Shown piece by piece: positions 27,701 to 35,937 of a DNA stretch of 64,000 bases. Made by a program: the position numbers and the translations under genes. Source of the stretch: Coralliovum pocilloporae (GTDB lineage: Bacteria; Pseudomonadota; Alphaproteobacteria; Rhizobiales; Cohaesibacteraceae); contig NZ_CP132542.1 of assembly GCF_030845175.1 (NCBI RefSeq), positions 1,957,501 through 2,021,500 of the forward strand, written 5' to 3'. The notes under the pieces are model-generated. The model did not search any database. It worked only from the letters and a program-made list of their open reading frames with translations, and was not told the origin of the DNA. The stretch's first letter is position 1. Every line of letters starts with the position of its first letter.

Positions 27701-28350
27701 GGCATATCAGCAAGCTGCAGACGCAGTTCCCCGACTTCACCGGCAAGACGCTCACTGAACGGATCCGGCTGCTTGGGGGATTGCAGCAGTTCGCCAATCT
27801 GACCCGCAAGGCTGTTGAAGTGACGTGTGATGGTCTGGTCAAACTCATGCTGCGACAGGGCGATATTGCTCTGTTTGCGCTGGTCATCGGAAATCCGCTG
27901 CAGGGTTTTCTTGAGATCGACCGGACGAGCTGTCCGGGCCGGGCTCTGAACAGGAGGCTGAGCTGGTGCCTGAACTGGGGCCTGAGGAGCAAGGTCCGGT
28001 GACAGGCGAACCTGAGGTCTGGGGTGTGGCGCTGCCTGGGGCTGCTGCATGTGTGGTGCTTCAGCATGCTGGTGAGACATGCTCTCAACCTTGCGTGCGA
28101 GCGATCCCAGCTTGATCCGCAAGCGTTCGGCTCTGTTCTGGTCGGGCCCTGGAGGGGTTGGATTTGTGCGAGGTGCTGTGCGGTAGGGCGTGCCTTCGAT
28201 ATCCGCGCGGGCGGCATCATCACCGTAATGGGGGGCATTCCGCTCCGGGTAAGCTGGCCGGGCACGTGTTGTTCCCATCCGGTCCGCAAGAGTCTCAATG
28301 TCAGAAACGAGCTGATCTATAGAAACGCTTTCAGAATGCTTTTGCCGCAT
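24745..28350 (-). CDS. PodJ-like polar scaffold: coiled coil, membrane helix, Sel1 repeats, PG-binding domain
   Basis: A 1201-residue protein with the architecture of the alphaproteobacterial polar organiser PodJ. Residues ~1-700 are largely predicted coiled coil, rich in LE..LD.. heptads, with proline/alanine-rich linkers. One membrane helix lies at ~787-806 (RKRILILAIATIVLGVG). Periplasmic Sel1 repeats follow at ~920-1085 (GDPIAQFEVAARFTHGEGV and similar units), and a C-terminal PG_binding_1 domain at ~1140-1197 (GYEAGPADGVMGPKTREAIS). The ATG at 28350 (MRQKHSES) has GAGG upstream; the open frame continues another 150 codons, but these look non-coding. A role in cell pole organisation or division is inferred from the architecture. 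Confidence 0.85.
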   Translation of the reverse strand: MRQKHSESVSIDQLVSDIETLADRMGTTRARPAYPERNAPHYGDDAARADIEGTPYRTAPRTNPTPPGPDQNRAERLRIKLGSLARKVESMSHQHAEAPHMQQPQAAPHPRPQVRLSPDLAPQAPVQAPAQPPVQSPARTARPVDLKKTLQRISDDQRKQSNIALSQHEFDQTITRHFNSLAGQIGELLQSPKQPDPFSERLAGEVGELRLQLADMPRRDDLRSVQDQLDVIRTRLDQEPELSALEQRLEMLGRTISNQIQSATRPVEMMIDRFAAVENALAQIGNTDRFDQLEWRLDTVIERIRDIESAGGRTDVLDALQSELVTLTQMMSRGSMDERFDKLEQQMDVLADHLADASDNQSLGAIAEQLDRIAAEVDAVQNLTDSNRLESALEKVEQRLDGLASEIGILAKKPHGPAAPLDDLIERVEQAFAKAPDPNSFADLDNQIGALTQHLQNAGAGDDMSVLAREIRDLSSKVDQAAGNGLDQASIQQLDERVNDLADLITAMSSQEPAQQDGLLDTIRDTVTNALAAGPSQPSNDALLSQLQQDMQALLQREAKPDQNTHKALEQMHLALERLATRMDALETAPAPAPVQAPVQAQAPAMPAPSQALETPPVSPPSDLDALLDQDEAPLAPMGSAAKGDDRNWDMDHGPINAAEPNLDDVLSQAISDDLDQHTTEQDSLEGDALLAPGQRPDFGRLDNSDKAMPAEGDAAAAGGEQPRSDFIAAARRAAQAATETDRDAKLKRSVRTAGADALRARLSSVNDEETGSGLTDEEAEKAARSRKRILILAIATIVLGVGTLTMGQLKPGGLLNPTPPVVEAPATPAEQLHTPEPEVTGSINRSAVTGHQDLASILPEQSPPKDITYSPVDDTFDYTDADDALPDATQASGTELSRLDTNAAGPTVPMPPIEIGSERLRLAAASGDPIAQFEVAARFTHGEGVVRDLKQAATWYEHAARSGLAPAQYRLGSLYEKGEGVDRSVEQAIRWYTSAADLGNTKAMHNLAVLYAGNARGKPDFKQAVHWFTMAAEHGVRDSQYNLGILHFKGLGVKRNPSMSYQWFALAAQQGDRDSASKRDKVAATMTPEELREVESRIAIWKARKAPDLANVVLQPEDGWADALPSAISQITNSPALDRVGQISQAQSLLGKLGYEAGPADGVMGPKTREAISSFQRASGMQVTGQVDQQLMTALTAHAQ

Positions 28351-28715
28351 GTCTTCGGCCTCGCGTGATATAACATTATCAAAATCCGAAGTGGCAGGTT
28401 GGCGAAGAAACACGGCGTGGGGAACGCTGAATGAATCACCAGAATCATGCCCACCTCGGCAAAATTCGTCACGCAAACATTTTGCGATTAGGGTAAACAT
28501 AGAGTTAAGATTTCTTAAAATGACACGGTTGAGCAGTGTGGTTTTGCGTGCTGGCTGTCGGCAGAAAACCGTCTCTTGTGTCCCGATGTCATATCCCGGC
28601 TTTCGCCTGTAAGAATTGGTTCTGGACAGTTTACGTTTACGTAATGTAAGATTTACGGAAGGCCTCGTATGGGGCGTATCCGTAAATTCATCTGTGTGGC
28701 CCGAAGGGGGAGACC
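28351..28715. other. Divergent control region between the PodJ-like gene and the MerR gene
   Basis: This 365-base stretch has no supported gene. It holds an AT-rich patch with TTAAGATTTCTTAA (28505-28518), loosely similar to a CtrA half-site pair but with a 6-base rather than 7-base spacer. It also holds the LiuR-type box at 28630-28649 in front of the regulator gene. Both divergent promoters should lie here. Confidence 0.5.
28630..28649. promoter_or_regulatory. LiuR-type operator upstream of the MerR regulator gene
   Basis: TTTACGTTTACGTAATGTAA resembles the known LiuR consensus of repeated TTTACG/CGTAAA units. It lies about 67 bases before the regulator's ATG, with a further ATTTACGG half-unit beside it. 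Autoregulation is inferred. Confidence 0.7.
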
Positions 28716-29168
28716 ATGAACAAGACCGTGCTTGATGGGACTGTAGAACTTGAGCAGGGCAGTGAACGTGAAAACCCGAACCGGCTGTTTTCCATCGGTG
28801 ATCTGTCAAAAGAGTTTGATGTTACGCTGCGGACTCTGCGGTTTTATGAGGATAAAGGCCTCCTCAACCCGCGTCGTGACGGCATGACCCGGCTTTATAC
28901 CCGCCGTGATCGCGCGCGTCTGAAGCTGGTCCTGATGGGGAAGCGTGTTGGCTTTTCGCTGACCGAGATCCGCAAGATGCTGGACCTGTATGATTTGCGT
29001 GACGGCCAGGTAACCCAGTTGAGAGTTTCTCTTGAGCGCTTCCGCGAGCAAATCGACGTGCTGCAGAAGCAGAAAGACGACATTGAGGAAGCTATCCAGG
29101 ATCTGGAAAGAACCTGTGATGTTGTGGCAGGCATGCTGAAAGAGCGCGAAAAAGCGGGGGAATCCTGA
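28716..29168 (+). CDS. MerR-family regulator of fatty-acid / branched-chain catabolism (LiuR-like)
   Basis: DNA-binding regulator of 150 residues. The MerR helix-turn-helix with wing (FSIGDLSKEFDVTLRTLRFY, then EDKGLLNPRR) covers ~24-95, and a dimerisation coiled coil follows (~95-145). No cysteine metal site typical of metal-sensing MerR members is seen; LiuR-type members sense acyl-CoA-related signals. A GGGGGAG stretch precedes the ATG. It stands just ahead of a beta-oxidation operon, and the same operator type occurs in front of both, so it most likely controls this operon and itself. Confidence 0.88.
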   Translation: MNKTVLDGTVELEQGSERENPNRLFSIGDLSKEFDVTLRTLRFYEDKGLLNPRRDGMTRLYTRRDRARLKLVLMGKRVGFSLTEIRKMLDLYDLRDGQVTQLRVSLERFREQIDVLQKQKDDIEEAIQDLERTCDVVAGMLKEREKAGES

Positions 29169-29251
29169 CATCTTACTGATGTCTGAATTGTCGGATAATC
29201 AAGAAACGCAAGCAAAGCATTGAAACGGGCAGGCAAGGGATCTATATTGAG

Positions 29252-29272
29252 TTTACGTTTACGCAAACGTAA
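29252..29272. promoter_or_regulatory. LiuR-type operator of the beta-oxidation operon
   Basis: TTTACGTTTACGCAAACGTAA is a near-perfect inverted repeat of the LiuR type, 18 bases before the first acyl-CoA dehydrogenase start. It fits repression by the adjacent MerR protein. Confidence 0.8.
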
Positions 29273-29289
29273 GGTGTTGGGAGGATGAT

Positions 29290-31083
29290 ATGCCGACTTA
29301 TAAAGCTCCAGTTGATGATACGCTTTTCATTCTGAATGATGTTCTGAATCTCGGACAGCATGCGCACCTTGAGGGCTTTGCGGAAGCGAGTCCGGATCTT
29401 GTTGAAGCCATCCTCTCCGAAGGCGCGCGTTTTGCGGAAGGGGTTCTTCAGCCTCTCAATACGACAGGTGACGAAGAAGGCTGCAGCCGGGCTGACGATG
29501 GCGCGGTGACAGCCCCTGCGGGCTTCAAGGATGCGTACGATACCTATCGTGAAGGCGGCTGGATGGGACTGGATGTCTCGACCGACCATGGTGGTCAGGG
29601 CCTCCCGTCTTTTCTCAATACTGCGCTTAGCGAATTTGTCTCCTCTGCCAATATGGCATGGGCCATGTATCCCGGTCTGACAAAGGGGGCGATTGCGGCT
29701 CTTGACCATCACGCCTCAGATGAACTCAAGGCGAAATATCTGCCGTCCATGGTCGCTGGCGACTGGACCGGCACCATGAACCTGACTGAGCCCCATTGCG
29801 GGACGGATCTTGGCCTGATCAAGACCAAGGCCCAGCCTAATGGCGATGACTCCTATGCGATTTCCGGCACCAAAATTTTCATCTCAGCCGGTGATCACGA
29901 CTTGTCAGACAATATCATCCATCTGGTCCTGGCGCGGATTGAAGGCGCTCCTGAAGGTGTTCAGGGTATCTCGCTGTTTGTTGTTCCGAAATTCCTTGTC
30001 GGAGACGACGGTGTGCCCGGTGAGCGCAACGGGGTTGGATGTGGCGCTCTTGAAAAGAAGATGGGTATTCATGGCAACGCCACCTGTGTGATGAATTATG
30101 ATGGCGCCACCGGCTGGCTGGTCGGTGAAGAGAACAAGGGTCTCCGGGCCATGTTCACCATGATGAATGAGGCCCGCCTGGGCGTTGGCGTCCAGGGGTT
30201 GAGCCAGTCAGAAGTCGCTTATCAGAATGCCGTTGTCTATGCCAAGGAGAGGCTGCAGGGCCGCGCTCTCACCGGTGCAAAGGAAGAAGACAAGGCAGCA
30301 GATCCGATTATTGTCCATCCGGATGTGCGGCGGACACTGATGACAATCAAGGCCTGGAATGAAGGCGGTCGGGCGCTGGTCATGTGGACTGCTTTGCATG
30401 GCGACCTGTCCCGCTTGTCGAATGATGAGGCCGAACGTCAGGCATCGGACGATTATATGGGCCTGCTGACACCGGTGGTGAAAGGTGTTCTGACCGATGT
30501 GGGTTTCGACAATGCCGTCAATGCCCAGCAGATGTTTGGCGGTCACGGCTATATCCGCGAATGGGGTATGGAGCAGTTCGTCCGTGATGCCCGTATTGCA
30601 ATGATCTATGAGGGTGCCAATGGCATTCAGGCTCTGGATCTTGTGGGTCGCAAGCTACCCCGCGACGGCGGCCGTGCCATCATGGCTTTCTTTAAGGAAG
30701 TCGGTGAATTCATCGAGGCCAATGGGGCTGACGAGACGTTGGCACCCTTTATCGGAGGTCTGAAAGCCGGTGCGGAAGATCTTCAGAAAGCCACCATGTG
30801 GTTTATGCAGAACGCTATGGCCAAGCCGGACAATGCGGGTGCCGGGTCTGTCGACTATATGCATCTCTTTGGTCTGGTTGCCGTCGGATATATGTGGGCG
30901 CGCATGGCAAAGGCCGCTCAGGAAAAACTTGCCGCGGGTGAAGGCAATTCCGATGTGTGGAAGACCAAGCTGGTGACCGGCCGTTTCTTCATGGAGCGGA
31001 TGATGCCCGAGACCCGTCTGCGTCTAAAGCGGATCTCGACCGGGTCCGATACCATGATGGAGCTTGACGCGGAGCTGTTCTGA
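29290..31083 (+). CDS. Acyl-CoA dehydrogenase with extended C-terminal domain
   Basis: FAD enzyme that makes the trans-2-enoyl-CoA in the first step of beta-oxidation, passing electrons to ETF. It has 597 residues, longer than the ~380 of classical members because of a C-terminal helical domain (~470-597), the layout of the FadE/DmdC-type group. FAD-site motifs GTMNLTEPHCGTDLG and ISGTKIFISAGDHDL are present, and the catalytic Glu is in MIYEGANGIQALDLVGRK. GGGAGGATGAT lies before the ATG. It is the first gene of a four-gene operon under the LiuR-type box. Confidence 0.93.
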   Translation: MPTYKAPVDDTLFILNDVLNLGQHAHLEGFAEASPDLVEAILSEGARFAEGVLQPLNTTGDEEGCSRADDGAVTAPAGFKDAYDTYREGGWMGLDVSTDHGGQGLPSFLNTALSEFVSSANMAWAMYPGLTKGAIAALDHHASDELKAKYLPSMVAGDWTGTMNLTEPHCGTDLGLIKTKAQPNGDDSYAISGTKIFISAGDHDLSDNIIHLVLARIEGAPEGVQGISLFVVPKFLVGDDGVPGERNGVGCGALEKKMGIHGNATCVMNYDGATGWLVGEENKGLRAMFTMMNEARLGVGVQGLSQSEVAYQNAVVYAKERLQGRALTGAKEEDKAADPIIVHPDVRRTLMTIKAWNEGGRALVMWTALHGDLSRLSNDEAERQASDDYMGLLTPVVKGVLTDVGFDNAVNAQQMFGGHGYIREWGMEQFVRDARIAMIYEGANGIQALDLVGRKLPRDGGRAIMAFFKEVGEFIEANGADETLAPFIGGLKAGAEDLQKATMWFMQNAMAKPDNAGAGSVDYMHLFGLVAVGYMWARMAKAAQEKLAAGEGNSDVWKTKLVTGRFFMERMMPETRLRLKRISTGSDTMMELDAELF

Positions 31084-31103
31084 TCACTGGGCGGGAGGCT
31101 GTC

Positions 31104-32261
31104 ATGTCTGTTCTCGACATTCCAAGACCGGACTGGAAAACAGAAGATGTTGTGCTTCTGGAAGAGGCTGCGACGCGCTTTTTTGAAGCGGAGATTGTAC
31201 CGTTTCATGACCAGTGGATTGCCAATTCGGAAGTGGACAGGCAGGCCTGGAACAGGACAGGCGAAGCCGGGTTCCTGTGTCCGAGTGTCCCTGAAGCCTA
31301 TGGCGGTTCCGGCGGGTCTTTCGCCCATGATGCTGTCATAGATGATGTGCTCGGAAAACTTGGCTGTGATCATTTCGGGATCGCACTGCATTCAGGCATT
31401 GTCGCGCCCTATATCGTCAAATATGGCACGGAAGAGCAGAAGCAGCGCTGGTTGCCCCGGATGGTATCAGGTGAGCTCGTCGGAGCCATTGCAATGACAG
31501 AACCCGGTGCCGGGTCTGATCTTCAGGGTGTGCGGACAACGGCCGTCAGGGATGGCAATGGCTATCGTGTCAACGGTCAGAAAACCTTTATCACCAATGG
31601 TCAGCAGGCCGATCTGATCATTGTTGTGGCAAAGACAGACCCGGGGGAAGGTGCCAAAGGCACATCTCTTGTGGTGGTTGAGGCAGCAGAGGCGGACGGG
31701 TTCCGGCGCGGGCGCAATCTCGACAAGATCGGCCTGAAAGGCAATGACACATCTGAGCTGTTCTTTGATGATGTCTGGATTCCGGCAGAGAACCTCATCG
31801 GTCTTGATGAGGGACAGGGCTTTGCTCAGTTGATGAATGAATTGCCGCAGGAACGTCTGATCGTCGCCATACAGGCTATCGCCATGGTCGAAAGGGCGCT
31901 GTCTGTGACCCTTGACTATGTGAAGGAACGCAAGGCCTTCGGCAAAAGGGTGATCGATTTCCAGAACACCCAGTTCAAGCTGGCAGAGCTGAAAAGCGAA
32001 GCCACGATAGGCCGGGTGTTTGTGGACCATTGTATTGCCCGGCACGTGGCCGGAGAGCTGGATACGACCACTGCGTCCATGGCCAAATACTGGCTGACGG
32101 ATCTGCAGTGCAAGGTGGTCGATGAATGCCTGCAGCTTCACGGCGGCTACGGCTATATGAGCGAATACCCGATTGCCCGGATGTATCAGGATGCCCGGGT
32201 GCAGAAGATCTATGCAGGTACAAACGAAATTATGAAAGTTCTGATTTCCCGCAGTCTCTGA
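31104..32261 (+). CDS. Acyl-CoA dehydrogenase, LCAD-like short form
   Basis: FAD-dependent acyl-CoA dehydrogenase of 385 residues, full length for the family. FAD motifs AIAMTEPGAGSDLQGV and VNGQKTFITNGQQADL are clear. The C-terminal signature reads IYAGTNEIMKVLISRSL. The usual catalytic Glu of YEGT is absent there, as in the LCAD/IVD branch, whose base lies in an earlier helix just before YVKERKAFGK. In that helix the expected Glu position appears to read Ser (ALSVTLDYVKERK) by hand alignment, so the base is uncertain. GGGAGG precedes the ATG. It is the second gene of the operon, 20 bases after the first. Confidence 0.9.
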   Translation: MSVLDIPRPDWKTEDVVLLEEAATRFFEAEIVPFHDQWIANSEVDRQAWNRTGEAGFLCPSVPEAYGGSGGSFAHDAVIDDVLGKLGCDHFGIALHSGIVAPYIVKYGTEEQKQRWLPRMVSGELVGAIAMTEPGAGSDLQGVRTTAVRDGNGYRVNGQKTFITNGQQADLIIVVAKTDPGEGAKGTSLVVVEAAEADGFRRGRNLDKIGLKGNDTSELFFDDVWIPAENLIGLDEGQGFAQLMNELPQERLIVAIQAIAMVERALSVTLDYVKERKAFGKRVIDFQNTQFKLAELKSEATIGRVFVDHCIARHVAGELDTTTASMAKYWLTDLQCKVVDECLQLHGGYGYMSEYPIARMYQDARVQKIYAGTNEIMKVLISRSL

Positions 32262-32294
32262 CGGGACAGGCGGCCTTGGAGGAAGGGACGACTT

Positions 32295-33503
32295 ATGACA
32301 GACGCATTCATTTATGACTCGGTGAGAACGCCGAGAGGACGCGGCAAGGCAGACGGTGCATTGCACGAAGTGCCCGCCGTTGAACTGTCAGCCGGAACCT
32401 TGCGCGCCATTCGCGACCGCAACGGCCTGGATACGGGCCTTGTGGATGATGTTATCCTTGGTTGTGTCGACCCGGTGGGGGAAGCGGGCGGTGATATCGC
32501 CCGTGCTGCGGTCTTTGCTGCTGATTACGACACGTCGGTTCCTGGTATGCAGATCAACCGCTTCTGTGCGTCGGGCCTTGATGCTGTCAACACAGGCACG
32601 GCTCAGGTGATGGCCGGGCAGCATGATCTGGTGATTGCAGGTGGTGTGGAGAGCATGAGCCGGGTGGGTATGGGCGCGTCCGGCGGGGCGTGGTTCATGG
32701 ACCCGGGCGTCAATGTTCCCTCCTATTTCATGCCCCAGGGTGTTTCTGCTGATCTGATCGCCAGCAAATACGGTTTCTCCCGCGATGATGCGGATTCCTA
32801 CGCGGTAGAGAGCCAGCGTCGGGCTGCCAGGTCCTGGGAAGAAAACCGCTTTGAACGGTCTGTTGTGCCGGTGAAGGACATTAATGGCATCACCATTCTG
32901 GACCGTGATGAGCATATGCGGCCCGGGACTGATATGCAGTCTCTCGGCAGCCTTCAGCCATCGTTTGCGATCATTGGCGAAATGGGCGGCTTCAATGCGG
33001 TGGCCACAGCACGTCATCCGGAAATCGAGGTGCTCAATCATGTGCATCACGCGGGGAACTCATCCGGCATTGTGGATGGTGCAGCTGCGGTGCTGATTGG
33101 CAATGAAGATGCCGGAAAGGCCGCTGCCCTGACACCGCGTGCCCGTATCCGGTCCTTCGTCAATACAGGTTCTGAACCGGCCCTGATGCTGACAGGCCCT
33201 GTGGATGTGACGGAAAAGCTTCTGAAACGCACCGGTATGGAGCTTGGCGATATTGATCTGTTTGAGATCAATGAGGCGTTTGCGTCTGTCGTACTGCGCT
33301 ATCAGCAGGCCTTTGATCTTGATCCTGAAACGGTCAACGTCAATGGCGGTGCGATTGCCATGGGGCACCCGCTGGGGGCAACGGGAGCCATGATCCTCGG
33401 AACCGTTCTTGATGAGCTGGAGCGACGGGATCTGAACACGGCCCTTGTGACCCTGTGCATCGGTGCAGGCATGGGGACCGCAACAATCATTGAACGCGTT
33501 TGA
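32295..33503 (+). CDS. Acetyl-CoA C-acyltransferase (thiolase)
   Basis: Thiolase that cleaves 3-ketoacyl-CoA with CoA in the last beta-oxidation step. It has 402 residues. The active-site cysteine is in [13 protein letters not shown] (~91), the His in [15 protein letters not shown], and the second Cys in [21 protein letters not shown] precedes the ATG. It lies between the acyl-CoA dehydrogenases and the hydratase/dehydrogenase gene in the same operon, the usual FadA-FadB arrangement, so the pair should form the trifunctional complex. Confidence 0.94.
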   Translation: MTDAFIYDSVRTPRGRGKADGALHEVPAVELSAGTLRAIRDRNGLDTGLVDDVILGCVDPVGEAGGDIARAAVFAADYDTSVPGMQINRFCASGLDAVNTGTAQVMAGQHDLVIAGGVESMSRVGMGASGGAWFMDPGVNVPSYFMPQGVSADLIASKYGFSRDDADSYAVESQRRAARSWEENRFERSVVPVKDINGITILDRDEHMRPGTDMQSLGSLQPSFAIIGEMGGFNAVATARHPEIEVLNHVHHAGNSSGIVDGAAAVLIGNEDAGKAAALTPRARIRSFVNTGSEPALMLTGPVDVTEKLLKRTGMELGDIDLFEINEAFASVVLRYQQAFDLDPETVNVNGGAIAMGHPLGATGAMILGTVLDELERRDLNTALVTLCIGAGMGTATIIERV

Positions 33504-33519
33504 GCCGGGAGGACAGATC

Positions 33520-35730
33520 ATGAGCTACAAGAATTTCACGCTCGATATTGATACAGACGGCCTGGCGCTGGTGACCTGGGACATGCCGGACAAATCCATG
33601 AACGTGATTGACCTTTCGGTCATGGATGAGCTGGAAGCCATTGTTGAGAAAGTGGCCGGTGATGAGGCTATCAAGGGCGCAGTTGTCACCTCTGGCAAGG
33701 ATGCTTTTTCCGGTGGTGCCGACCTCAAGATGCTGGAAGGCCTGCTGGGCCAGTTCGAAGCCGAAAAGCGCGAGCTGGGTCACGAAGAGGCGGCCCGCCA
33801 CCTGTTCGAAGGTTCACGCCGCCTGACGCTCATCTTCCGCAAGCTGGAAACCTCGAAGAAGCCGTGGGTCGCCGCCCTGAACGGAACGGCCATGGGCGGG
33901 GCGTTTGAGCTGGCTCTTGCCTGCCATGCAAGGATTGCAGCAGACAAGTCTTCCACCAAGGTGGGCCTGCCGGAGATCAAGGTTGGCCTTTTCCCCGGCG
34001 CTGGCGGAACCACTCGTATCCTCCGCATGATGGATACCCAGAACGGCATGCAGATGCTGCTGCAGGGCAAGACCCTGGATCTGAAAAAGGCCAAGGGCTT
34101 CAAACTGGTTGATGTCGTGGTTCCTGCAGACGACCTGATCGGTGAGGCAAAAGCTCTGTTGAAAGCAGGCGTTGATCCGGTCAAGCCGTGGGACAAGAAA
34201 GGCTACCGTCTGCCGTCCGGTCGGGTCTATTCACCTGCAGGATTTCAGCTCTGGCCAGCAGCCGGGGCTATCTATCGCCGTGAGACCCACGACAATTACC
34301 CGGCGGCCCGCGCTCTTCTGCGTGCGGCCTATGAAGGCCTGCTACTGGAGATGGATGATGCCCTGAAGGTTGAGTCCCGTTATTTCGCTCATGTGCTGCA
34401 GACCAAGGAAGCGGCATCCATGATCCGCTCGCTGTTTGTCTCCATGCAGGACCTCAATAAACTGGCCCGCCGCCCGAAAGATGTGGCAAAGACAGCGCTC
34501 ACCAAAGTGGGCGTTCTGGGTGCCGGTTTCATGGGCGCCGGTGTGGCCTATGTCTCAGCGCGTGCTGGACTTGAGGTGGTTCTGATTGACCGGGAGCAGG
34601 AGGCTGCGGACAAGGGCAAGGCTTATGCCGATGAGGTCATGAGCAAATATATAGCCCGTGGACGTGGTTCCGAGGAAGAAAAGCAGGTGGTGCTGGGTCG
34701 CATCACGGCGACCACTGACTATCAGGCACTGGAAGGCTGCGATCTGGTTATCGAGGCTGTCTTTGAAGACAGGGATGTAAAGGCTGGTGTCACCAAAGAG
34801 GCAGAAGCCGTACTGGGTGAAAATGCCGTCTTTGCATCCAATACGTCCACGTTGCCGATTACCTCACTCGCTCAGAATTCGGTGCGGCCAGAGCGGTTCA
34901 TCGGCATTCACTTCTTTTCACCGGTCGACAAGATGATGCTGGTCGAAGTTATCATGGGCAAGGAAACCGGTGATGAAGCCTTGGCTACGGCTCTTGATTA
35001 TTGCCGCATCATCAAGAAGACGCCGATTGTGGTGAATGACAGCCGCGGATTCTACGTCAATCGTCCGGTGACAGCCTATGTGCGGGAAGCGCATCTGATG
35101 CTGATGGAAGGAGTTCCTGCACCCATGATTGACAATCTGGCCCGTCAGGCGGGGATGCCGGTCGGCCCTCTGGCTCTCAATGATGAGGTCGCGCTGGATC
35201 TGGCCCGGAAAATTCTTCAGGCAACCAAGAAGGACCTTGGCGAAGCCGCTGTTGATCCACGACAGGAGAAGCTGCTTGAGGAAATGGTGGTTCGTCAGGA
35301 ACGCCTTGGACGCAAGAACAGCAAGGGCTTCTATGACTATCAGGGCAAGAACAAACGCCTCTGGCCCGGTCTTGCCGACCTGCAGGAGACCAGACTGGAT
35401 GCTGACAGCATCGATCATGACGAGATCAAGGACCGCTTCCTTGTCATGATGGCGCTTGAAGCGGCCAGGTGCTTCGAAGAGGGTGTGCTCACGGATATCC
35501 GTGAGGCTGATGTGGGGTCGATCCTCGGCTTCGGGTTCGCGCCCTATTCCGGCGGCACGCTCTCCTATATCGATAATATGGGACTTGCCGAGTTTGTGGC
35601 CCGCGCTGAAGAATTGGCGGAGCGCTATGGCGACCGGTTTACACCACCGGCTCTCGTGAAAGAAATGGCCGCAAATGGTGAGACATTCTATGGCCGCTTC
35701 TCACCTGATGAGAGTGCGGAAGCAGCGTAG
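33520..35730 (+). CDS. Bifunctional enoyl-CoA hydratase / 3-hydroxyacyl-CoA dehydrogenase (FadB/FadJ type)
   Basis: Carries the two middle steps of beta-oxidation. It has 736 residues. The N-terminal crotonase domain (~1-190) has an oxyanion-hole motif in AALNGTAMGGAFELAL and the Glu of LPEIKVGLFPGAGGT. The dehydrogenase domain starts with the NAD Rossmann motif VGVLGAGFMGAGVAY (~328), followed by the ERFIGIHFFSP catalytic His and DSRGFYVNR. ATG at 33520 has GGGAGGA upstream; an in-frame GTG at 33463 would overlap the thiolase gene. The stop TAG (35728-35730) is the start of a TAGGGTCA repeat end. It is the last gene of the operon. Confidence 0.94.
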   Translation: MSYKNFTLDIDTDGLALVTWDMPDKSMNVIDLSVMDELEAIVEKVAGDEAIKGAVVTSGKDAFSGGADLKMLEGLLGQFEAEKRELGHEEAARHLFEGSRRLTLIFRKLETSKKPWVAALNGTAMGGAFELALACHARIAADKSSTKVGLPEIKVGLFPGAGGTTRILRMMDTQNGMQMLLQGKTLDLKKAKGFKLVDVVVPADDLIGEAKALLKAGVDPVKPWDKKGYRLPSGRVYSPAGFQLWPAAGAIYRRETHDNYPAARALLRAAYEGLLLEMDDALKVESRYFAHVLQTKEAASMIRSLFVSMQDLNKLARRPKDVAKTALTKVGVLGAGFMGAGVAYVSARAGLEVVLIDREQEAADKGKAYADEVMSKYIARGRGSEEEKQVVLGRITATTDYQALEGCDLVIEAVFEDRDVKAGVTKEAEAVLGENAVFASNTSTLPITSLAQNSVRPERFIGIHFFSPVDKMMLVEVIMGKETGDEALATALDYCRIIKKTPIVVNDSRGFYVNRPVTAYVREAHLMLMEGVPAPMIDNLARQAGMPVGPLALNDEVALDLARKILQATKKDLGEAAVDPRQEKLLEEMVVRQERLGRKNSKGFYDYQGKNKRLWPGLADLQETRLDADSIDHDEIKDRFLVMMALEAARCFEEGVLTDIREADVGSILGFGFAPYSGGTLSYIDNMGLAEFVARAEELAERYGDRFTPPALVKEMAANGETFYGRFSPDESAEAA

Positions 35731-35741
35731 GGTCAAGATCA
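35728..35741 (+). repeat. Short TAGGGTCA repeat end at the FadB stop
   Basis: TAGGGTCAAGATCA at the end of the FadB-like gene resembles the outer end of the element at 2709-2977; its TAG is the gene's stop codon. The match is short. Confidence 0.3.
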
Positions 35742-35746
35742 AACCT

Positions 35747-35790
35747 TCACCCGGAACGCGGTTGCCCCCGTTCCGGGTGATGCCTTTTTG
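35747..35790 (+). terminator. Strong rho-independent terminator of the beta-oxidation operon
   Basis: A perfect 12-bp stem (TCACCCGGAACG at 35747-35758 with 35769-35780) and a 10-base loop, followed within four bases by TTTTT. It lies 17 bases after the last gene of the operon. Confidence 0.88.
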
Positions 35791-35937
35791 CGATCAGATG
35801 CGGACGCCTGATCGGTTTGATTGTTCTTAAGGCTCTGTCATTGGCAGAAACTGGCCGATTTCAGAACGAAACCCTTGCTTTTTTGCGGTATCATGCAGAT
35901 AAGCTGCGTTTCGATTCTTTTGGGGCAAAATAAAAGA

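Noticed and set aside
28505-28518. CtrA binding site
   Set aside because: The two TTAA units are spaced by 6, not 7 bases; kept only as a weak remark.
28351-28809. N-terminal extension of the PodJ-like gene by ~150 codons
   Set aside because: The added residues look non-coding, overlap the LiuR box and the MerR gene, and the ATG at 28350 has a good Shine-Dalgarno.
31467-32366. A 299-codon minus-strand frame
   Set aside because: Antisense to the acyl-CoA dehydrogenase and thiolase starts; no recognisable protein features.
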